A DNA stretch of 64,000 nt, from assembly GCA_017983695.1 (NCBI GenBank), contig JAGOAX010000005.1, forward strand, positions 186,001-250,000. The letters run 5' to 3'. The notes below the pieces were generated by a model that worked only from the letters and a program-made list of their open reading frames with translations, made no database searches and was not told where the DNA came from. The DNA is from Ferruginibacter sp. (GTDB taxonomy: Bacteria; Bacteroidota; Bacteroidia; Chitinophagales; Chitinophagaceae). The translations under genes and the position numbers were made by a program. Shown here one piece after another: positions 1-7,943 of this stretch (positions are counted from its first letter, which is position 1; each line of letters begins with the position of its first letter).

Positions 1-1
1 G

Positions 2-253
2 GGGTGGAACGATAAGTTTACCAAAGCCATCATTACTTCAGCCACATGGACTGTAAGAAAAAATGAATTAACAGGTGCAATCATCAACCGTACACTTGGT
101 GCTGTTTGTATTACCAAGAGCAATGATGGCAAATGTTATACGCAGGAGTTTAGTTTTTCGCAGGACTATACCGGTGGTGGTAATTACAGCAGCACTGTAA
201 AATACTATGGCTATGGTGGTAAGCGGGAAATTGGCTGCGATAAGATAAAGTAA
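2..253 (+). CDS. C-terminal part of an unknown protein (5' end outside window)
   Basis: Reading frame 2 is open from the first bases to a TAA at 251-253, giving 83 residues that begin GWNDKFTKAI and end GCDKIK. The stretch is rich in Thr, Gly, Tyr and Lys, with pattern such as GGGNYSSTVKYYGYGG. Three Cys are present in the piece (AVCITK, GKCYTQ, IGCDK). I do not recognise a family. It is followed after 60 bp by a kelch lipoprotein on the same strand. Reality as a gene is supported by the long open frame, its codon use and the sensible end before the next gene. Confidence 0.6.
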   Translation, partial: GWNDKFTKAIITSATWTVRKNELTGAIINRTLGAVCITKSNDGKCYTQEFSFSQDYTGGGNYSSTVKYYGYGGKREIGCDKIK

Positions 254-313
254 TCCAGGTCTGAAAAATAAATTCTTTACAAACAATAAAATCAAATCCT
301 AAAAAAAACAAAA

Positions 314-1291
314 ATGAAAAAAACAACATTCGGTTGTATTGCTGCATTATCAGCAATACTTTTAGTAACATCATGTAAAAAAGATGATACGCCTGCACCT
401 ACACCAACGGCAGCAGTAAGTTTTACAAAAACAACTACCAGCGGCAGCCAGTTTGCGCCACTGTTCGATCATCAGTCTGTAGTGTTTAACAACAAGCTTT
501 GGGTTATTGGTGGCAGAAAAACAGACATACTTTATACCAATGAAATCTGGAGCAGTACAGATGGTGTATCGTGGGCACAAACAACAGTAAGCGGACCGGT
601 TTTTAGTGTGCGGAGCGATCACCAGGTAGTTGCATTTAATAACAAGCTTTGGGTTATTGGTGGCTTAAGTAATGGTAATGCATTAAACGATATCTGGAAC
701 AGTACCGATGGCACTACCTGGACACAGGTAACTGCTAATGCAGCTTTTAGTATCCGTTCGCTACATGATGTAGTTGTATTCAATAACAAATTATGGTTGA
801 TAGGCGGCGATGGAATAGGTGGAACAAAAAATGATATCTGGAGCAGTGCAGACGGAATTACATGGGCACAGGAAACGGCTGTGGGTACACAGTTTAGTGC
901 AAGGGCCGGCCACCAGCTTGTGGTTTTCAACAGCAAACTTTATGTTATTGGCGGCTATACTGCAACAGGATTTAAAAATGATGTGTGGAGCAGTACTGAT
1001 GGAAGAAGCTGGACGGAGGAAACTACCACAGGGTCTAAATTTGTACCGCTGTATTCACACCAGTCAATTGTATACAATAATACATTGTATGTAATGGGAG
1101 GAGTAGTTGGTTTTGTTACCACAGATGAAATATGGAGCAGCACCAACGGTAAAGACTGGACAAAACAAACCAATGCGTCTTTTGGCGCAAGAGGCGGCCA
1201 CCAGGCAATATTATTCAACAATAAAATTTGTGTTACCGGCGGGTTTGATGCGGCATCGGTTGTAAAAAACGATGTATGGTTTTCAAACTGA
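314..1291 (+). CDS. Kelch-repeat lipoprotein
   Basis: A 325-residue lipoprotein: the N-terminus MKKTTFGCIAALSAILLVTSC has a basic start, a hydrophobic core and a lipobox with Cys21, followed by KKDD, a combination often seen in Bacteroidota surface lipoproteins. The rest is six repeats of about 45-47 residues, each with the core VVFNNKLWVIGG followed by (N)DIWSSTDG and (T)SWTQ. This is the kelch signature (double Gly after a hydrophobic strand, Trp further on) and predicts a single-domain beta-propeller. Such propellers bind ligands or partners; no catalytic residues are evident. The start ATG follows an A-rich leader and a hairpin terminator lies just downstream, so it is probably transcribed alone or with the truncated gene before it. 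Specific ligand unknown. Confidence 0.85.
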   Translation: MKKTTFGCIAALSAILLVTSCKKDDTPAPTPTAAVSFTKTTTSGSQFAPLFDHQSVVFNNKLWVIGGRKTDILYTNEIWSSTDGVSWAQTTVSGPVFSVRSDHQVVAFNNKLWVIGGLSNGNALNDIWNSTDGTTWTQVTANAAFSIRSLHDVVVFNNKLWLIGGDGIGGTKNDIWSSADGITWAQETAVGTQFSARAGHQLVVFNSKLYVIGGYTATGFKNDVWSSTDGRSWTEETTTGSKFVPLYSHQSIVYNNTLYVMGGVVGFVTTDEIWSSTNGKDWTKQTNASFGARGGHQAILFNNKICVTGGFDAASVVKNDVWFSN

Positions 1292-1327
1292 TGAATAGTA
1301 AGCCTGGTAACAATAATTAAACCAACG

Positions 1328-1361
1328 CCCCGGTTACAGTAATGTTGTAACCGGGGTTTTT
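1328..1361 (+). terminator. Rho-independent terminator after the kelch gene
   Basis: Perfect 11-bp stem (ccccggttaca at 1328-1338 with its complement at 1346-1356), 7-nt loop, followed by a run of T. It lies 37 bp after the stop of the kelch gene. Confidence 0.85.
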
Positions 1362-1494
1362 CATTATTAAAATTTAAACGGGCAATTGCAATTTCCGTAA
1401 TCCAATTTATTACAGGTTAAGTTCCCCAATCTCCATTCTACGCAGTTAAAAGCACCATTCACTCTATTTGGGTTTAAAAAGCCACGGCAACCCC

Positions 1495-1502
1495 TACTTT
1501 TG
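1495..1502 (+). promoter_or_regulatory. Candidate promoter -7 box (TAnnTTTG) for the sigma-factor gene
   Basis: TACTTTTG matches the Bacteroidota -7 consensus TAnnTTTG. A TTG at 1468-1470 could serve as the -33 element, but the spacing (24 nt) is at the long end. The box lies 66 nt before the sigma-factor ATG. Motif match only. Confidence 0.35.
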
Positions 1503-1568
1503 TAGCTTAAAAAATATTTGCTCTTTTTTAAAACATTCTTTTCCCTTAGCCGTCTACAGTAAATATAC

Positions 1569-2150
1569 ATGGAAGAGGCACTTACGATAACAACACCAAT
1601 GGCTGCGGAACGCAACAGAAATATCACTGATACCATTAAGGCGGTAAGCAAGCGGCTGTTTGGTTTTATTAAACAACGGGTGGCCAGTACAGAAGATGCA
1701 GAAGATATCATGCAGGAAGTACTGTACCAGTTTGCCGGCAACACCCAACCTATTGAGCAGGCCAGCGCCTGGTTATACACGGTGGCCCGTAATAAAATTA
1801 CCGACAGCTACCGCAAACAAAAACTGCCCCTGGCCGATGATATATTAACCGGTGCCGAAATGGATGGCGACAATTTTGACTGGAAAGAGATCATGCTGCC
1901 CGGCGATAATAACCCCGAAACAGAATACCTGCGCAATCTTTTTTGGGAAGAGCTTAAAGCAGCATTGGACGAACTGCCCGAAGAACAGCGGACAGTTTTT
2001 ATACAGCACGAAATAGATGATATTGCCTTTAAAGATATTGCAGCTCAAACGGGAGAAAGTGTGGCCACACTCATCAGCCGTAAAAGATATGCCGTGTTGC
2101 ATTTAAGAAGCCGCTTACAGGTATTAAAAGATGAACTATTAAATTATTAA
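1569..2150 (+). CDS. ECF-type RNA polymerase sigma-70 family factor
   Basis: A 193-residue sigma factor with region 2 (KRLFGFIKQRVASTEDAEDIMQEVL ... SAWLYTVARNKITDSYRK, about residues 28-82), which binds core polymerase and the -10 region, and region 4 (LKAALDELPEEQRTVFIQHEIDDIAFKDIAAQTGESVATLISRKRYAVLHLR, about residues 126-180), a helix-turn-helix reading the -35 region. Length and two-domain layout are those of an extracytoplasmic-function sigma factor. No classical anti-sigma with a FecR or zinc-finger domain follows; instead two small proteins do, the first with a membrane segment. These may be its targets or regulators, as inference. The first Met was taken because the frame is open only shortly before it. 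Confidence 0.9.
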   Translation: MEEALTITTPMAAERNRNITDTIKAVSKRLFGFIKQRVASTEDAEDIMQEVLYQFAGNTQPIEQASAWLYTVARNKITDSYRKQKLPLADDILTGAEMDGDNFDWKEIMLPGDNNPETEYLRNLFWEELKAALDELPEEQRTVFIQHEIDDIAFKDIAAQTGESVATLISRKRYAVLHLRSRLQVLKDELLNY

Positions 2151-2151
2151 A

Positions 2152-2301
2152 ATTGCCACTGAAGCACAGAAACACTGAAAAATACAAACAAAAAAATTGT
2201 GTACGAATTGGCAAACAAAACAACATTAAAATAACTCATAGAAGTAAGGAAGCTGATAAAGAAATATAAAAATTCTGTGCTTCTGTGCCTCTGTGGCAAA
2301 T
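2152..2301. repeat. Inverted pair of short 8-nt tandem arrays
   Basis: Left arm 2152-2181 and right arm about 2270-2301 are inverted copies (about 30 nt, with 7 mismatches by hand alignment). Each arm is itself a degenerate array of period 8 on the unit TTCTGTGC / CTCTGTGG. It fills the gap between the sigma-factor stop and the next start. It may form a large hairpin; no T-run follows. Confidence 0.6.
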
Positions 2302-2311
2302 AAAAAATAAC

Positions 2312-2686
2312 ATGAAAAAATTCTGGATTAAAAAAGCACTGATGATACTGATATTTGGCGCTATTGCCATAACAGTATTTGGTTTTATAGTAATGGGCTT
2401 ATGGAATGCCATACTGCCGGCAGTACTGGGTGTAAAAGCCATAAGCTTTATACAGGCACTGGGTATATTACTGCTGAGTAAAATACTGTTTGGCGGTTTT
2501 GGCGGCGGCAGGGGCTGGCGGGGCAACATGGCATGGAAGCAGAAAATGAAACAACGCTGGGATACTATGACACCCGAAGAAAGAGAAAAATTTAAAGCCG
2601 AGTGGAAGAATAGGTGTGGCGGCAGGTGGGGAAGACATAGTTTTCAGCCCGATGAAAAAACAGAAACTACCCAACGGGAGTTTTAA
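2312..2686 (+). CDS. Small membrane-anchored protein following the sigma factor
   Basis: About 124 residues from the ATG at 2312; an upstream GTG at 2285 lies inside the repeat arm and is less likely. Two hydrophobic segments occupy about residues 7-32 and 36-60 (ALMILIFGAIAITVFGFIVMGLW, AISFIQALGILLLSKILFGGF), followed by a Gly/Arg/Trp-rich stretch and a soluble tail MTPEEREKFKAEWKNRCGGRWG. The MTPEEREKF type of helix is common in small Bacteroidota envelope proteins downstream of ECF sigma factors. The pairing suggests an envelope-stress role, but no known anti-sigma domain is visible. Confidence 0.7.
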   Translation: MKKFWIKKALMILIFGAIAITVFGFIVMGLWNAILPAVLGVKAISFIQALGILLLSKILFGGFGGGRGWRGNMAWKQKMKQRWDTMTPEEREKFKAEWKNRCGGRWGRHSFQPDEKTETTQREF

Positions 2687-2736
2687 ACCCCCGGCTTTTA
2701 AAAAGATCTTTACCAACCACAGCAACTGTATAATTT

Positions 2737-3000
2737 ATGACCAACACTCAAATCAGTAATGCTTCAACTGCTCCCGCCGCCGGGAGCGTTGAAGTTTTGG
2801 TTTTTAAAACTAACCTTACCGACAGCAAACGCATCAGCGATGTAGAATCTTTACTCGATATTCATCCGCATATTGTGCAATGGAATGTTGACCTTGATGA
2901 CTGCGATAATATACTGCGTATTGTAAGCCGCAATATTGCTGCGCAGGAAGTAGAAAATATTTTATTGAATGCCGGCTATTACTGCGAAGAGCTGCAGTGA
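2737..3000 (+). CDS. Small protein with a heavy-metal-associated-like fold, lacking CxxC
   Basis: An 87-residue protein. After a low-complexity start (SNASTAPAAGS) the pattern VEVLVFKTNLTDSKRISDVESLLDIHPHIVQWNVDLDDCDNILRIVSRNIAAQEVENILLNAGYYCEEL fits the beta-alpha-beta-beta-alpha-beta ferredoxin-like plan of HMA-type domains (VFKTNL strand, helix, WNVDLDD strand, ILRIVS strand, helix, AGYYCEE). The metal-binding CxxC normally found in the first loop is absent, so metal transfer is unlikely. It sits 50 bp after the small membrane protein, probably in one transcription unit with the sigma factor. Function unknown. Confidence 0.7.
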   Translation: MTNTQISNASTAPAAGSVEVLVFKTNLTDSKRISDVESLLDIHPHIVQWNVDLDDCDNILRIVSRNIAAQEVENILLNAGYYCEELQ

Positions 3001-3082
3001 ATTTATACAGTATCATTTCCAAACATGAGCAATCTCAGTTATTTTTAAGGCCGGGCTATTTATCTTTCTGCTGTAAAAATTT

Positions 3083-4810
3083 ATGCAAAAAGATACCGCA
3101 CAGCTTGTAAAAAAAATAATCACCCTTAAGGGAGATTTTTCTGCTGAAGCCAGCAAGAAAAAATTACAGTTACTGCAGCAGCTTGATGCAGTTACCCTCT
3201 CCAGTGCCACACAGATAAAAAACTATCATGAATGTTTGCTGTACCTGCTGGCATACCCTTGCAGCCGCAGTATACATACGCTGGCAACAGCGCAACTGCA
3301 TAAGGTAACATCAACAGTTGAAAAAATATTTAACAGCTATACTCCAAAAAAACAAAACACAATAAACGGCAGCGGTATTTTTGCAAGCGAACTGGTTTGT
3401 GCTTTCAGTTACGAAATGGCAGCCTGGCTGCTCGATAATTTTGGTACCGACACAGGCCTGCACAGCAGCGGTGCCAATGCTGCTGTGGTGAGCCGGGTAA
3501 TGGAACTGGCCTTACCTAAAATAGAATACCAGGAAATTACACAAACAGCCTGCAGCCTGCAGCAACGAATTCAAAAATTAACCGGGCAAAAAAATAGCAC
3601 CCGTTCTTTGCAATGGCTGCTGCAAATACTGCAGCAACATCATACTGATATTTTTAACAGGAACCACCTGTATGAGCAACTGCAGGTATTTGTACACTGG
3701 AAACTGCATCACCCCTTTTTTAACCGCAGTTACTTACGTGCATTGCCGGCTACAAATATTTACTATGCAAAAACTGCAGCGCCTGTTAAAAATCATGCCC
3801 GTTACATCAGTCAAAAAATAAATGCGCCGCTGCTACTTGCTGCAGCAGAAAAAAAACATTTGCTCAACACTGCCCGTGCTGCACTGGCATTACATTGCAG
3901 GGAAACAGATCCTGTAACTTTTGGTGACAGCAATACCGTTACTTATTTTAACATGGGCTATGGCATTGCTATTGCCTTATTTACCATGTTGCCGCAACAC
4001 CGCTTCAGTATTGAATCTTATATCGGTTATATGACTTTTGTAAACGGCGTGCCGGCGGCATATGGTGGCGGGTGGCTGTTAGCACATCGGTGTAAGATCG
4101 GCATCCATATTTTTCCTGCGGTAAGAGGAGGTAACTCCGGTTTGCTTTTTGCATCCATATTAAGATTGTATCACCAATATTATAAGGCACAGCTTTTTGT
4201 GGTAAAGCCCTACCAGTTTGGAAAAGGAAATACAGAAGGATTACGTTCAGGCGCTTTCTGGTTTTATTATAAACTGGGGTTTAGGCCCGCCACCGCAGTA
4301 TTACAGCAACTGGCACTTGATGAAGTTGCAAAAAAACAGGCTGTTAAAAAATACAGAACACCATTTGCCGTATTACAAAAATTTACCACCGCACCCCTGC
4401 AGCTGCTCCTGCATAAAAATTCATTTCCGGTGTATGATGGCAGCGATATCAGCAAAGCCATAACAAAAAATATCATTACCCATTTTGAAGGCAACAGGCA
4501 GCGGGCAATATCTTTTTTTACAAAGCAGGTAAAAAAACTGGCTGCAGGTAATGCTATAAAATTTACGGCAACCCAGGGCCGTTTACTCAAGCTGCAATCA
4601 CCATGGATGGCTTTATTGCAAACAGGCGAAAAAAATTTTTACCATTTTACAAAAAAAGAAGTACAGCAATTCATACGCCTGCTGTTAGCTAAATACGGAA
4701 CTGATGAACGGGATTATATTCTCCAGTTGCAGCAGCATAAAAAATTGTGGAAAGTTTTAAACAGCCATATTGAAAACCAGGTTTTCACTGCTGGGGTTGC
4801 ATCAGCCTGA
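3083..4810 (+). CDS. Large unknown protein with a GNAT-like central region
   Basis: A 575-residue cytoplasmic protein without signal peptide. The first 270 residues are mostly helical. The section at about residues 295-400 (NTVTYFNMGYGIAIALFTMLPQ, FVNGVPAAYGGGWLLAHRCKIGIHIFPAVRGGNSGLLFASILRLYHQYYKAQLFVVKPYQFGKGN, SGAFWFYYKLGFRPA) resembles a GNAT acyltransferase core: strand with Gly-Gly, a strand ending IFPAVRGG in place of the CoA-pyrophosphate loop, a following helix and a late FYYKLGFRP, the common GNAT ending. I infer an acyltransferase-related fold; substrate unknown. A possible box TATCTTTC lies about 15 nt before the start. It is the last gene on the plus strand before the convergent epimerase gene. 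Confidence 0.7.
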   Translation: MQKDTAQLVKKIITLKGDFSAEASKKKLQLLQQLDAVTLSSATQIKNYHECLLYLLAYPCSRSIHTLATAQLHKVTSTVEKIFNSYTPKKQNTINGSGIFASELVCAFSYEMAAWLLDNFGTDTGLHSSGANAAVVSRVMELALPKIEYQEITQTACSLQQRIQKLTGQKNSTRSLQWLLQILQQHHTDIFNRNHLYEQLQVFVHWKLHHPFFNRSYLRALPATNIYYAKTAAPVKNHARYISQKINAPLLLAAAEKKHLLNTARAALALHCRETDPVTFGDSNTVTYFNMGYGIAIALFTMLPQHRFSIESYIGYMTFVNGVPAAYGGGWLLAHRCKIGIHIFPAVRGGNSGLLFASILRLYHQYYKAQLFVVKPYQFGKGNTEGLRSGAFWFYYKLGFRPATAVLQQLALDEVAKKQAVKKYRTPFAVLQKFTTAPLQLLLHKNSFPVYDGSDISKAITKNIITHFEGNRQRAISFFTKQVKKLAAGNAIKFTATQGRLLKLQSPWMALLQTGEKNFYHFTKKEVQQFIRLLLAKYGTDERDYILQLQQHKKLWKVLNSHIENQVFTAGVASA

Positions 4811-4896
4811 ACATTGCTTCTTTATTCGCTTTATTTTCTTTTTTCCTGGTAAAAAAAACTGTCAAGCACTTCAGTTGGAGTAAAAGAACAGGATAG

Positions 4897-5760
4897 CTAA
4901 AAACATTCCACACTCCATGTTCTTACAAATCTTTCCCCCGGCTCCAGTACATTAATACCTTCCTTATCTGCCAGCTGCTGGTTATGATCAACACTATCTG
5001 CAATACCACACCAGGGCTCCAGGCAAACAAAGGGGGCATCTTTTGCAGCCCATATACCAAAAAACGGAAAATCATCAAATGTAAAATTAAGGCCGTGGCT
5101 GTTTTTAGTGCAGCCAATTGTAATGCTGTTGCTTTGCATATGTTTTAAAACAATCGCATCCTGGTAAAACAACGACTGCTGTAAAGGCAACCTGCCATTG
5201 CTTAACGGTAGGGCTTCGGGTGCTGCAATTAAACCATTGTCCAGTTTAAAGCGCTGCAGATTTTCTGCTGCATTAAACTGCAGGTAATAATCTGTGTACA
5301 CTGTGTCGCCGGTAAGCGGCACTGCAAATGCAGGATGTGCACCTACCGAAAAAAGCAGTTCGGTTGCAGCAGGATTATGCACTTCGTAACTGCAACACAA
5401 ACTATTTTCCTCCAACCTGTACCGCAGGCCCAGTTCAAATGCAAAAGGATATACTGCCCTGCTGCTGTCATCATCAGTTAAGGTAAATAAAACTTCTTCC
5501 TCACTTATTTGTGTTGCAGTAAACTCCCTGTCCCTTGCAAAACCATGGCGGGGCAATGTATATGCTTTGCCTTCGTGGTAATAGGTATCGTTTTTTAAGC
5601 CGCCAACTATGGGGAATAATACCGGGCTGTATTTGCCCCAGTAGGCAGCATCGCCGCTCCACATATATTGCAGGTTGGTTGTTGTATTAATAAGGCTTTG
5701 CAACTCGGCGCCTTTGGTGGCAATGGTTGCACGGAGTGTTTTGTTCTGGAGGGTTATCAT
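4897..5760 (-). CDS. Aldose 1-epimerase family protein (LacX-like)
   Basis: A 287-residue enzyme of the galactose-mutarotase superfamily, expected to interconvert alpha and beta anomers of a hexose or a related phosphorylated sugar in the cytoplasm. Evidence: N-terminal TLRATIATKGAELQSL and MWSGDAAYWGKYSPVLFPIVGGL, the Arg/His motif PRHGFARDREF (about residues 70-80), the catalytic-His region SVGAHPAFAVPL (about 138-149), and the end VCLEPWCGIADSVDHN with the conserved Glu-Pro-Trp. This order matches the LacX-like branch. It is a single gene, convergent with the unknown protein before it and divergent from the vsr gene, with 79 bp between the start codons. Confidence 0.88.
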   Translation of the reverse strand: MITLQNKTLRATIATKGAELQSLINTTTNLQYMWSGDAAYWGKYSPVLFPIVGGLKNDTYYHEGKAYTLPRHGFARDREFTATQISEEEVLFTLTDDDSSRAVYPFAFELGLRYRLEENSLCCSYEVHNPAATELLFSVGAHPAFAVPLTGDTVYTDYYLQFNAAENLQRFKLDNGLIAAPEALPLSNGRLPLQQSLFYQDAIVLKHMQSNSITIGCTKNSHGLNFTFDDFPFFGIWAAKDAPFVCLEPWCGIADSVDHNQQLADKEGINVLEPGERFVRTWSVECF

Positions 5761-5824
5761 GGGATGAAGATAAGAAGGAAGCTTTAAAATTTGGAGTGTT
5801 TACCAATTCTCAAAGGCAGGTGAT

Positions 5825-5832
5825 TACATTTG
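5825..5832 (+). promoter_or_regulatory. Candidate -7 box for the vsr gene
   Basis: TACATTTG (TAnnTTTG) ends 7 nt before the ATG at 5840, so transcription would begin at or very near the start codon. No good -33 TTG was found at the expected distance. Confidence 0.35.
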
Positions 5833-5839
5833 TACTGCA

Positions 5840-6253
5840 ATGGCAGATGTACATACCAAAAAGCAACGCAGCTATAATATGAGCCGCATTAAGGGCAAGG
5901 ATACCAAGCCTGAAATGCTGGTGCGTAAATTTCTGCATGCCAACGGATTTCGTTATAAACTCCACGATAAAAAGCTGCCGGGCAAGCCGGATATTGTTTT
6001 ACCGAAATACAAGACGGTGATTTTTGTACATGGATGTTTTTGGCATGGGCATGAAGGATGTAAGTATTATGTGGTGCCTAAGACGAGAACCGAATGGTGG
6101 TTAGAGAAGATTAATAAGAATAAAGCAAACGATACTAAAGCCATAAAAGCTTTAAAAAAAGATGGCTGGAAAATTATTACTATTTGGGAATGCAGGTTGA
6201 AGAAAACCAAACTTGAAAAGGCATTATCTTCTCTTCTTAAAAAACTCTCCTGA
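5840..6253 (+). CDS. vsr: Vsr-type DNA mismatch endonuclease
   Basis: A 137-residue nuclease of the very-short-patch-repair family, which nicks next to T:G mismatches arising by deamination of 5-methylcytosine. Visible features: the N-terminal RSYNMSRIKGKDTKPEMLVRKFLHANGFRYKLHD, the catalytic segment LPGKPDIVLPKYKTVIFVHGCFWHGHEGCKY (Asp of KPDIV, His of FVHG, Trp of FWH, Cys and His zinc ligands), then KTRTEWWLEKINKN and the end WKIITIWECRL. Length matches the family. It lies 203 bp before a cytosine-5 methyltransferase operon on the same strand. That is the usual partnership, because Vsr repairs damage caused by the methylase. No separate restriction endonuclease is seen here, so Vsr might instead be the cutting partner; that is inference. 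Confidence 0.95.
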   Translation: MADVHTKKQRSYNMSRIKGKDTKPEMLVRKFLHANGFRYKLHDKKLPGKPDIVLPKYKTVIFVHGCFWHGHEGCKYYVVPKTRTEWWLEKINKNKANDTKAIKALKKDGWKIITIWECRLKKTKLEKALSSLLKKLS

Positions 6254-6352
6254 TTTGTTCTTAGCAATCTATTTAACGTGACTTAAAAGCAAATGTATTT
6301 TAAGCGATCTAAGTTAATATTGCCCACACCTTACTATTTTAAACAAATTCAC

Positions 6353-6429
6353 ATTGTGTCCTAAAACATACCTGTTTATAATACACAATCAAATAAGTTC
6401 GCCATAGGCGAATTGTGTCTTAAAAAACA
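6353..6429 (+). promoter_or_regulatory. Direct and inverted repeats before the XRE controller gene (candidate operator)
   Basis: Two direct copies of an 18-nt site starting ATTGTGTCyTAAAA lie at 6353-6370 and 6412-6429. An inverted acacaat at 6383-6389 pairs with attgtgt at 6412-6418, and a small palindrome (ttcgcc / ggcgaa around ata) occupies 6398-6412. The second copy ends 27 bp before the ATG of the XRE protein. The arrangement is like the operators bound by controller proteins of restriction-modification systems; binding by this XRE protein is inferred. Confidence 0.5.
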
Positions 6430-6456
6430 CCAGACTTTTCAACAAATCAGCAACAC

Positions 6457-6681
6457 ATGAAATTGCAAGAAAGAATTGGAGAAAGAATTACGGAATTGAG
6501 AAAATTAAAAAAACTATCGCAGCAAAAATTTTCTTACGAGGCAGACATAGAAAGAAGTTTTCTAACACACATTGAAAAGGGAAGAAAAAATATTTCTGTA
6601 GGCACACTGCAGAAAATAACTACAGCTTTAAATATTTCGATAAAAGATTTTTTTAACACCAAAGATTTTGATAAAGTATGA
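6457..6681 (+). CDS. XRE-family controller-type transcriptional regulator
   Basis: A 74-residue single-domain Cro/C1-type helix-turn-helix protein: ERIGERITELRKLKKLSQQKFSYEADIERSFLTHIEKGRKNISVGTLQKITTALNISIKDFF. The SQQKFSYEADIERSFLTHIEKG stretch is the helix-turn-helix and the tail TALNISIKDFF is the usual closing helix of C-proteins of restriction-modification operons. Its stop overlaps the methyltransferase start by 4 bp (ATGA), so translation is probably coupled. Direct and inverted repeats just upstream are its likely operator. In such systems the controller delays or balances expression; here it would set expression of the whole four-gene operon. Confidence 0.9.
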   Translation: MKLQERIGERITELRKLKKLSQQKFSYEADIERSFLTHIEKGRKNISVGTLQKITTALNISIKDFFNTKDFDKV

Positions 6682-7943
6682 CGAAGAAGTTGAATTACAT
6701 CGACCTCTTTGCAGGAGCAGGAGGTTTATCTGAAGGTTTCATTAAAGCTGGCTTTAATCCCATTGCGCATGTTGAAATGGATGAGGCAGCATGTTATACC
6801 TTGCAAACCAGAGTTGCATATCATCATCTCAAATCTTCCAATCAATTTGATAATTACGTTTCATATTTGAAAGGAGAAATAAATCGTAATGAACTATACG
6901 CATTAGTCCCTTCATATTTATTACAAAGCGTTATCAATCTCCCCATTGGTGCTGAATCAAATAAAATTATCCACGAAACCATCAGGAGAAATTTAGAAAC
7001 TAGGGAGGTTGATTTGATAATTGGTGGTCCGCCATGCCAAGCCTATTCTTTGATTGGCAGAGCCAGATCTGAAAATAGCATGGCAACCGACCCAAGAAAT
7101 TATTTATATATCCAGTATGCAAAATATTTAGAAAAGTATCAGCCCAAAATGTTTGTGTTTGAAAATGTCTTGGGCTTAAAATCTGCAAAAGGGGGTTTAT
7201 TCCTGGCTAACATGGAAAAGCTATTTTACAAAAAGGGATATAAAATACAAGTGTTTACTGTAGAAGCAAATAATTTTGATGTATTACAAAACAGAAAGCG
7301 TATTATAATTATTGGATGGAAAGATGATTTCACACCAAACTTACCTAACCTTTCTGCCATAAGAAGTGAAAACAATTATCTGGTAAAAAACTTGTTAAGT
7401 GATTTACCAAAATTGAATGCAGGTGAAGGTGTAGATAAATTTTCTAAATACCAATCCGATACAACAGAATATTTAAGGGCTACAGGAATCCGCAATGGTA
7501 TAAATGTACTTACACAGCATGTTGCCCGCCCACATACCGATCAGGATATTGAAATTTATAAAATTGCTATTGAAAAATGGAATGAAGGAAAAAGCAGGTT
7601 GGATTATAACGATCTGCCATCCAAATTAAAAACGCATAAAAACAGGATTTCATTTTTTGACAGGTTTAAAATAATAGCTGGAGATTTACCCTTTTCGCAA
7701 ACTATTGCTGCACATATTTCAAAAGATGGACATTATTATATTCATCCGTACATAAACAAACCAAGATCGATTACTGTAAGAGAGGCAGCGAGGCTGCAAT
7801 CATTCCCTGATGATTTTTATTTTGAAGGAGCCAGAGAAGGTAAGAATAGAACTGCAGCATTTAAACAAATTGGAAATGCAGTACCTCCATTAATGGCAAA
7901 CTGCATTGCAAATACCCTAAAACAAATTTTGAATGGAATATAA
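6678..7943 (+). CDS. DNA (cytosine-5-)-methyltransferase
   Basis: A 421-residue methyltransferase that makes 5-methylcytosine in DNA using SAM. Canonical motifs appear in order: I YIDLFAGAGGLSEGF (about residues 7-21), IV IIGGPPCQAYSLIGR with the catalytic Cys (about 114-128), VI FVFENVLGL (about 158-166), VIII QNRKRIIIIGW (about 206-216), then the target-recognition region, IX RSITVREAARLQSFPDDF (about 370-387) and X FKQIGNAVPPLMA (about 396-408). The spacer between motifs I and IV is longer than in compact M5C enzymes. It overlaps the XRE gene before it (4 bp) and the ATPase gene after it (11 bp). The recognition sequence cannot be read from the protein. No restriction endonuclease gene is adjacent. 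Confidence 0.96.
   Translation: MTKKLNYIDLFAGAGGLSEGFIKAGFNPIAHVEMDEAACYTLQTRVAYHHLKSSNQFDNYVSYLKGEINRNELYALVPSYLLQSVINLPIGAESNKIIHETIRRNLETREVDLIIGGPPCQAYSLIGRARSENSMATDPRNYLYIQYAKYLEKYQPKMFVFENVLGLKSAKGGLFLANMEKLFYKKGYKIQVFTVEANNFDVLQNRKRIIIIGWKDDFTPNLPNLSAIRSENNYLVKNLLSDLPKLNAGEGVDKFSKYQSDTTEYLRATGIRNGINVLTQHVARPHTDQDIEIYKIAIEKWNEGKSRLDYNDLPSKLKTHKNRISFFDRFKIIAGDLPFSQTIAAHISKDGHYYIHPYINKPRSITVREAARLQSFPDDFYFEGAREGKNRTAAFKQIGNAVPPLMANCIANTLKQILNGI

Noticed and set aside
6254..6456. A separate restriction endonuclease gene beside the methyltransferase
   Set aside because: No further frame exists in 6254-6456, and the following genes have other clear motifs; only Vsr is nuclease-like.
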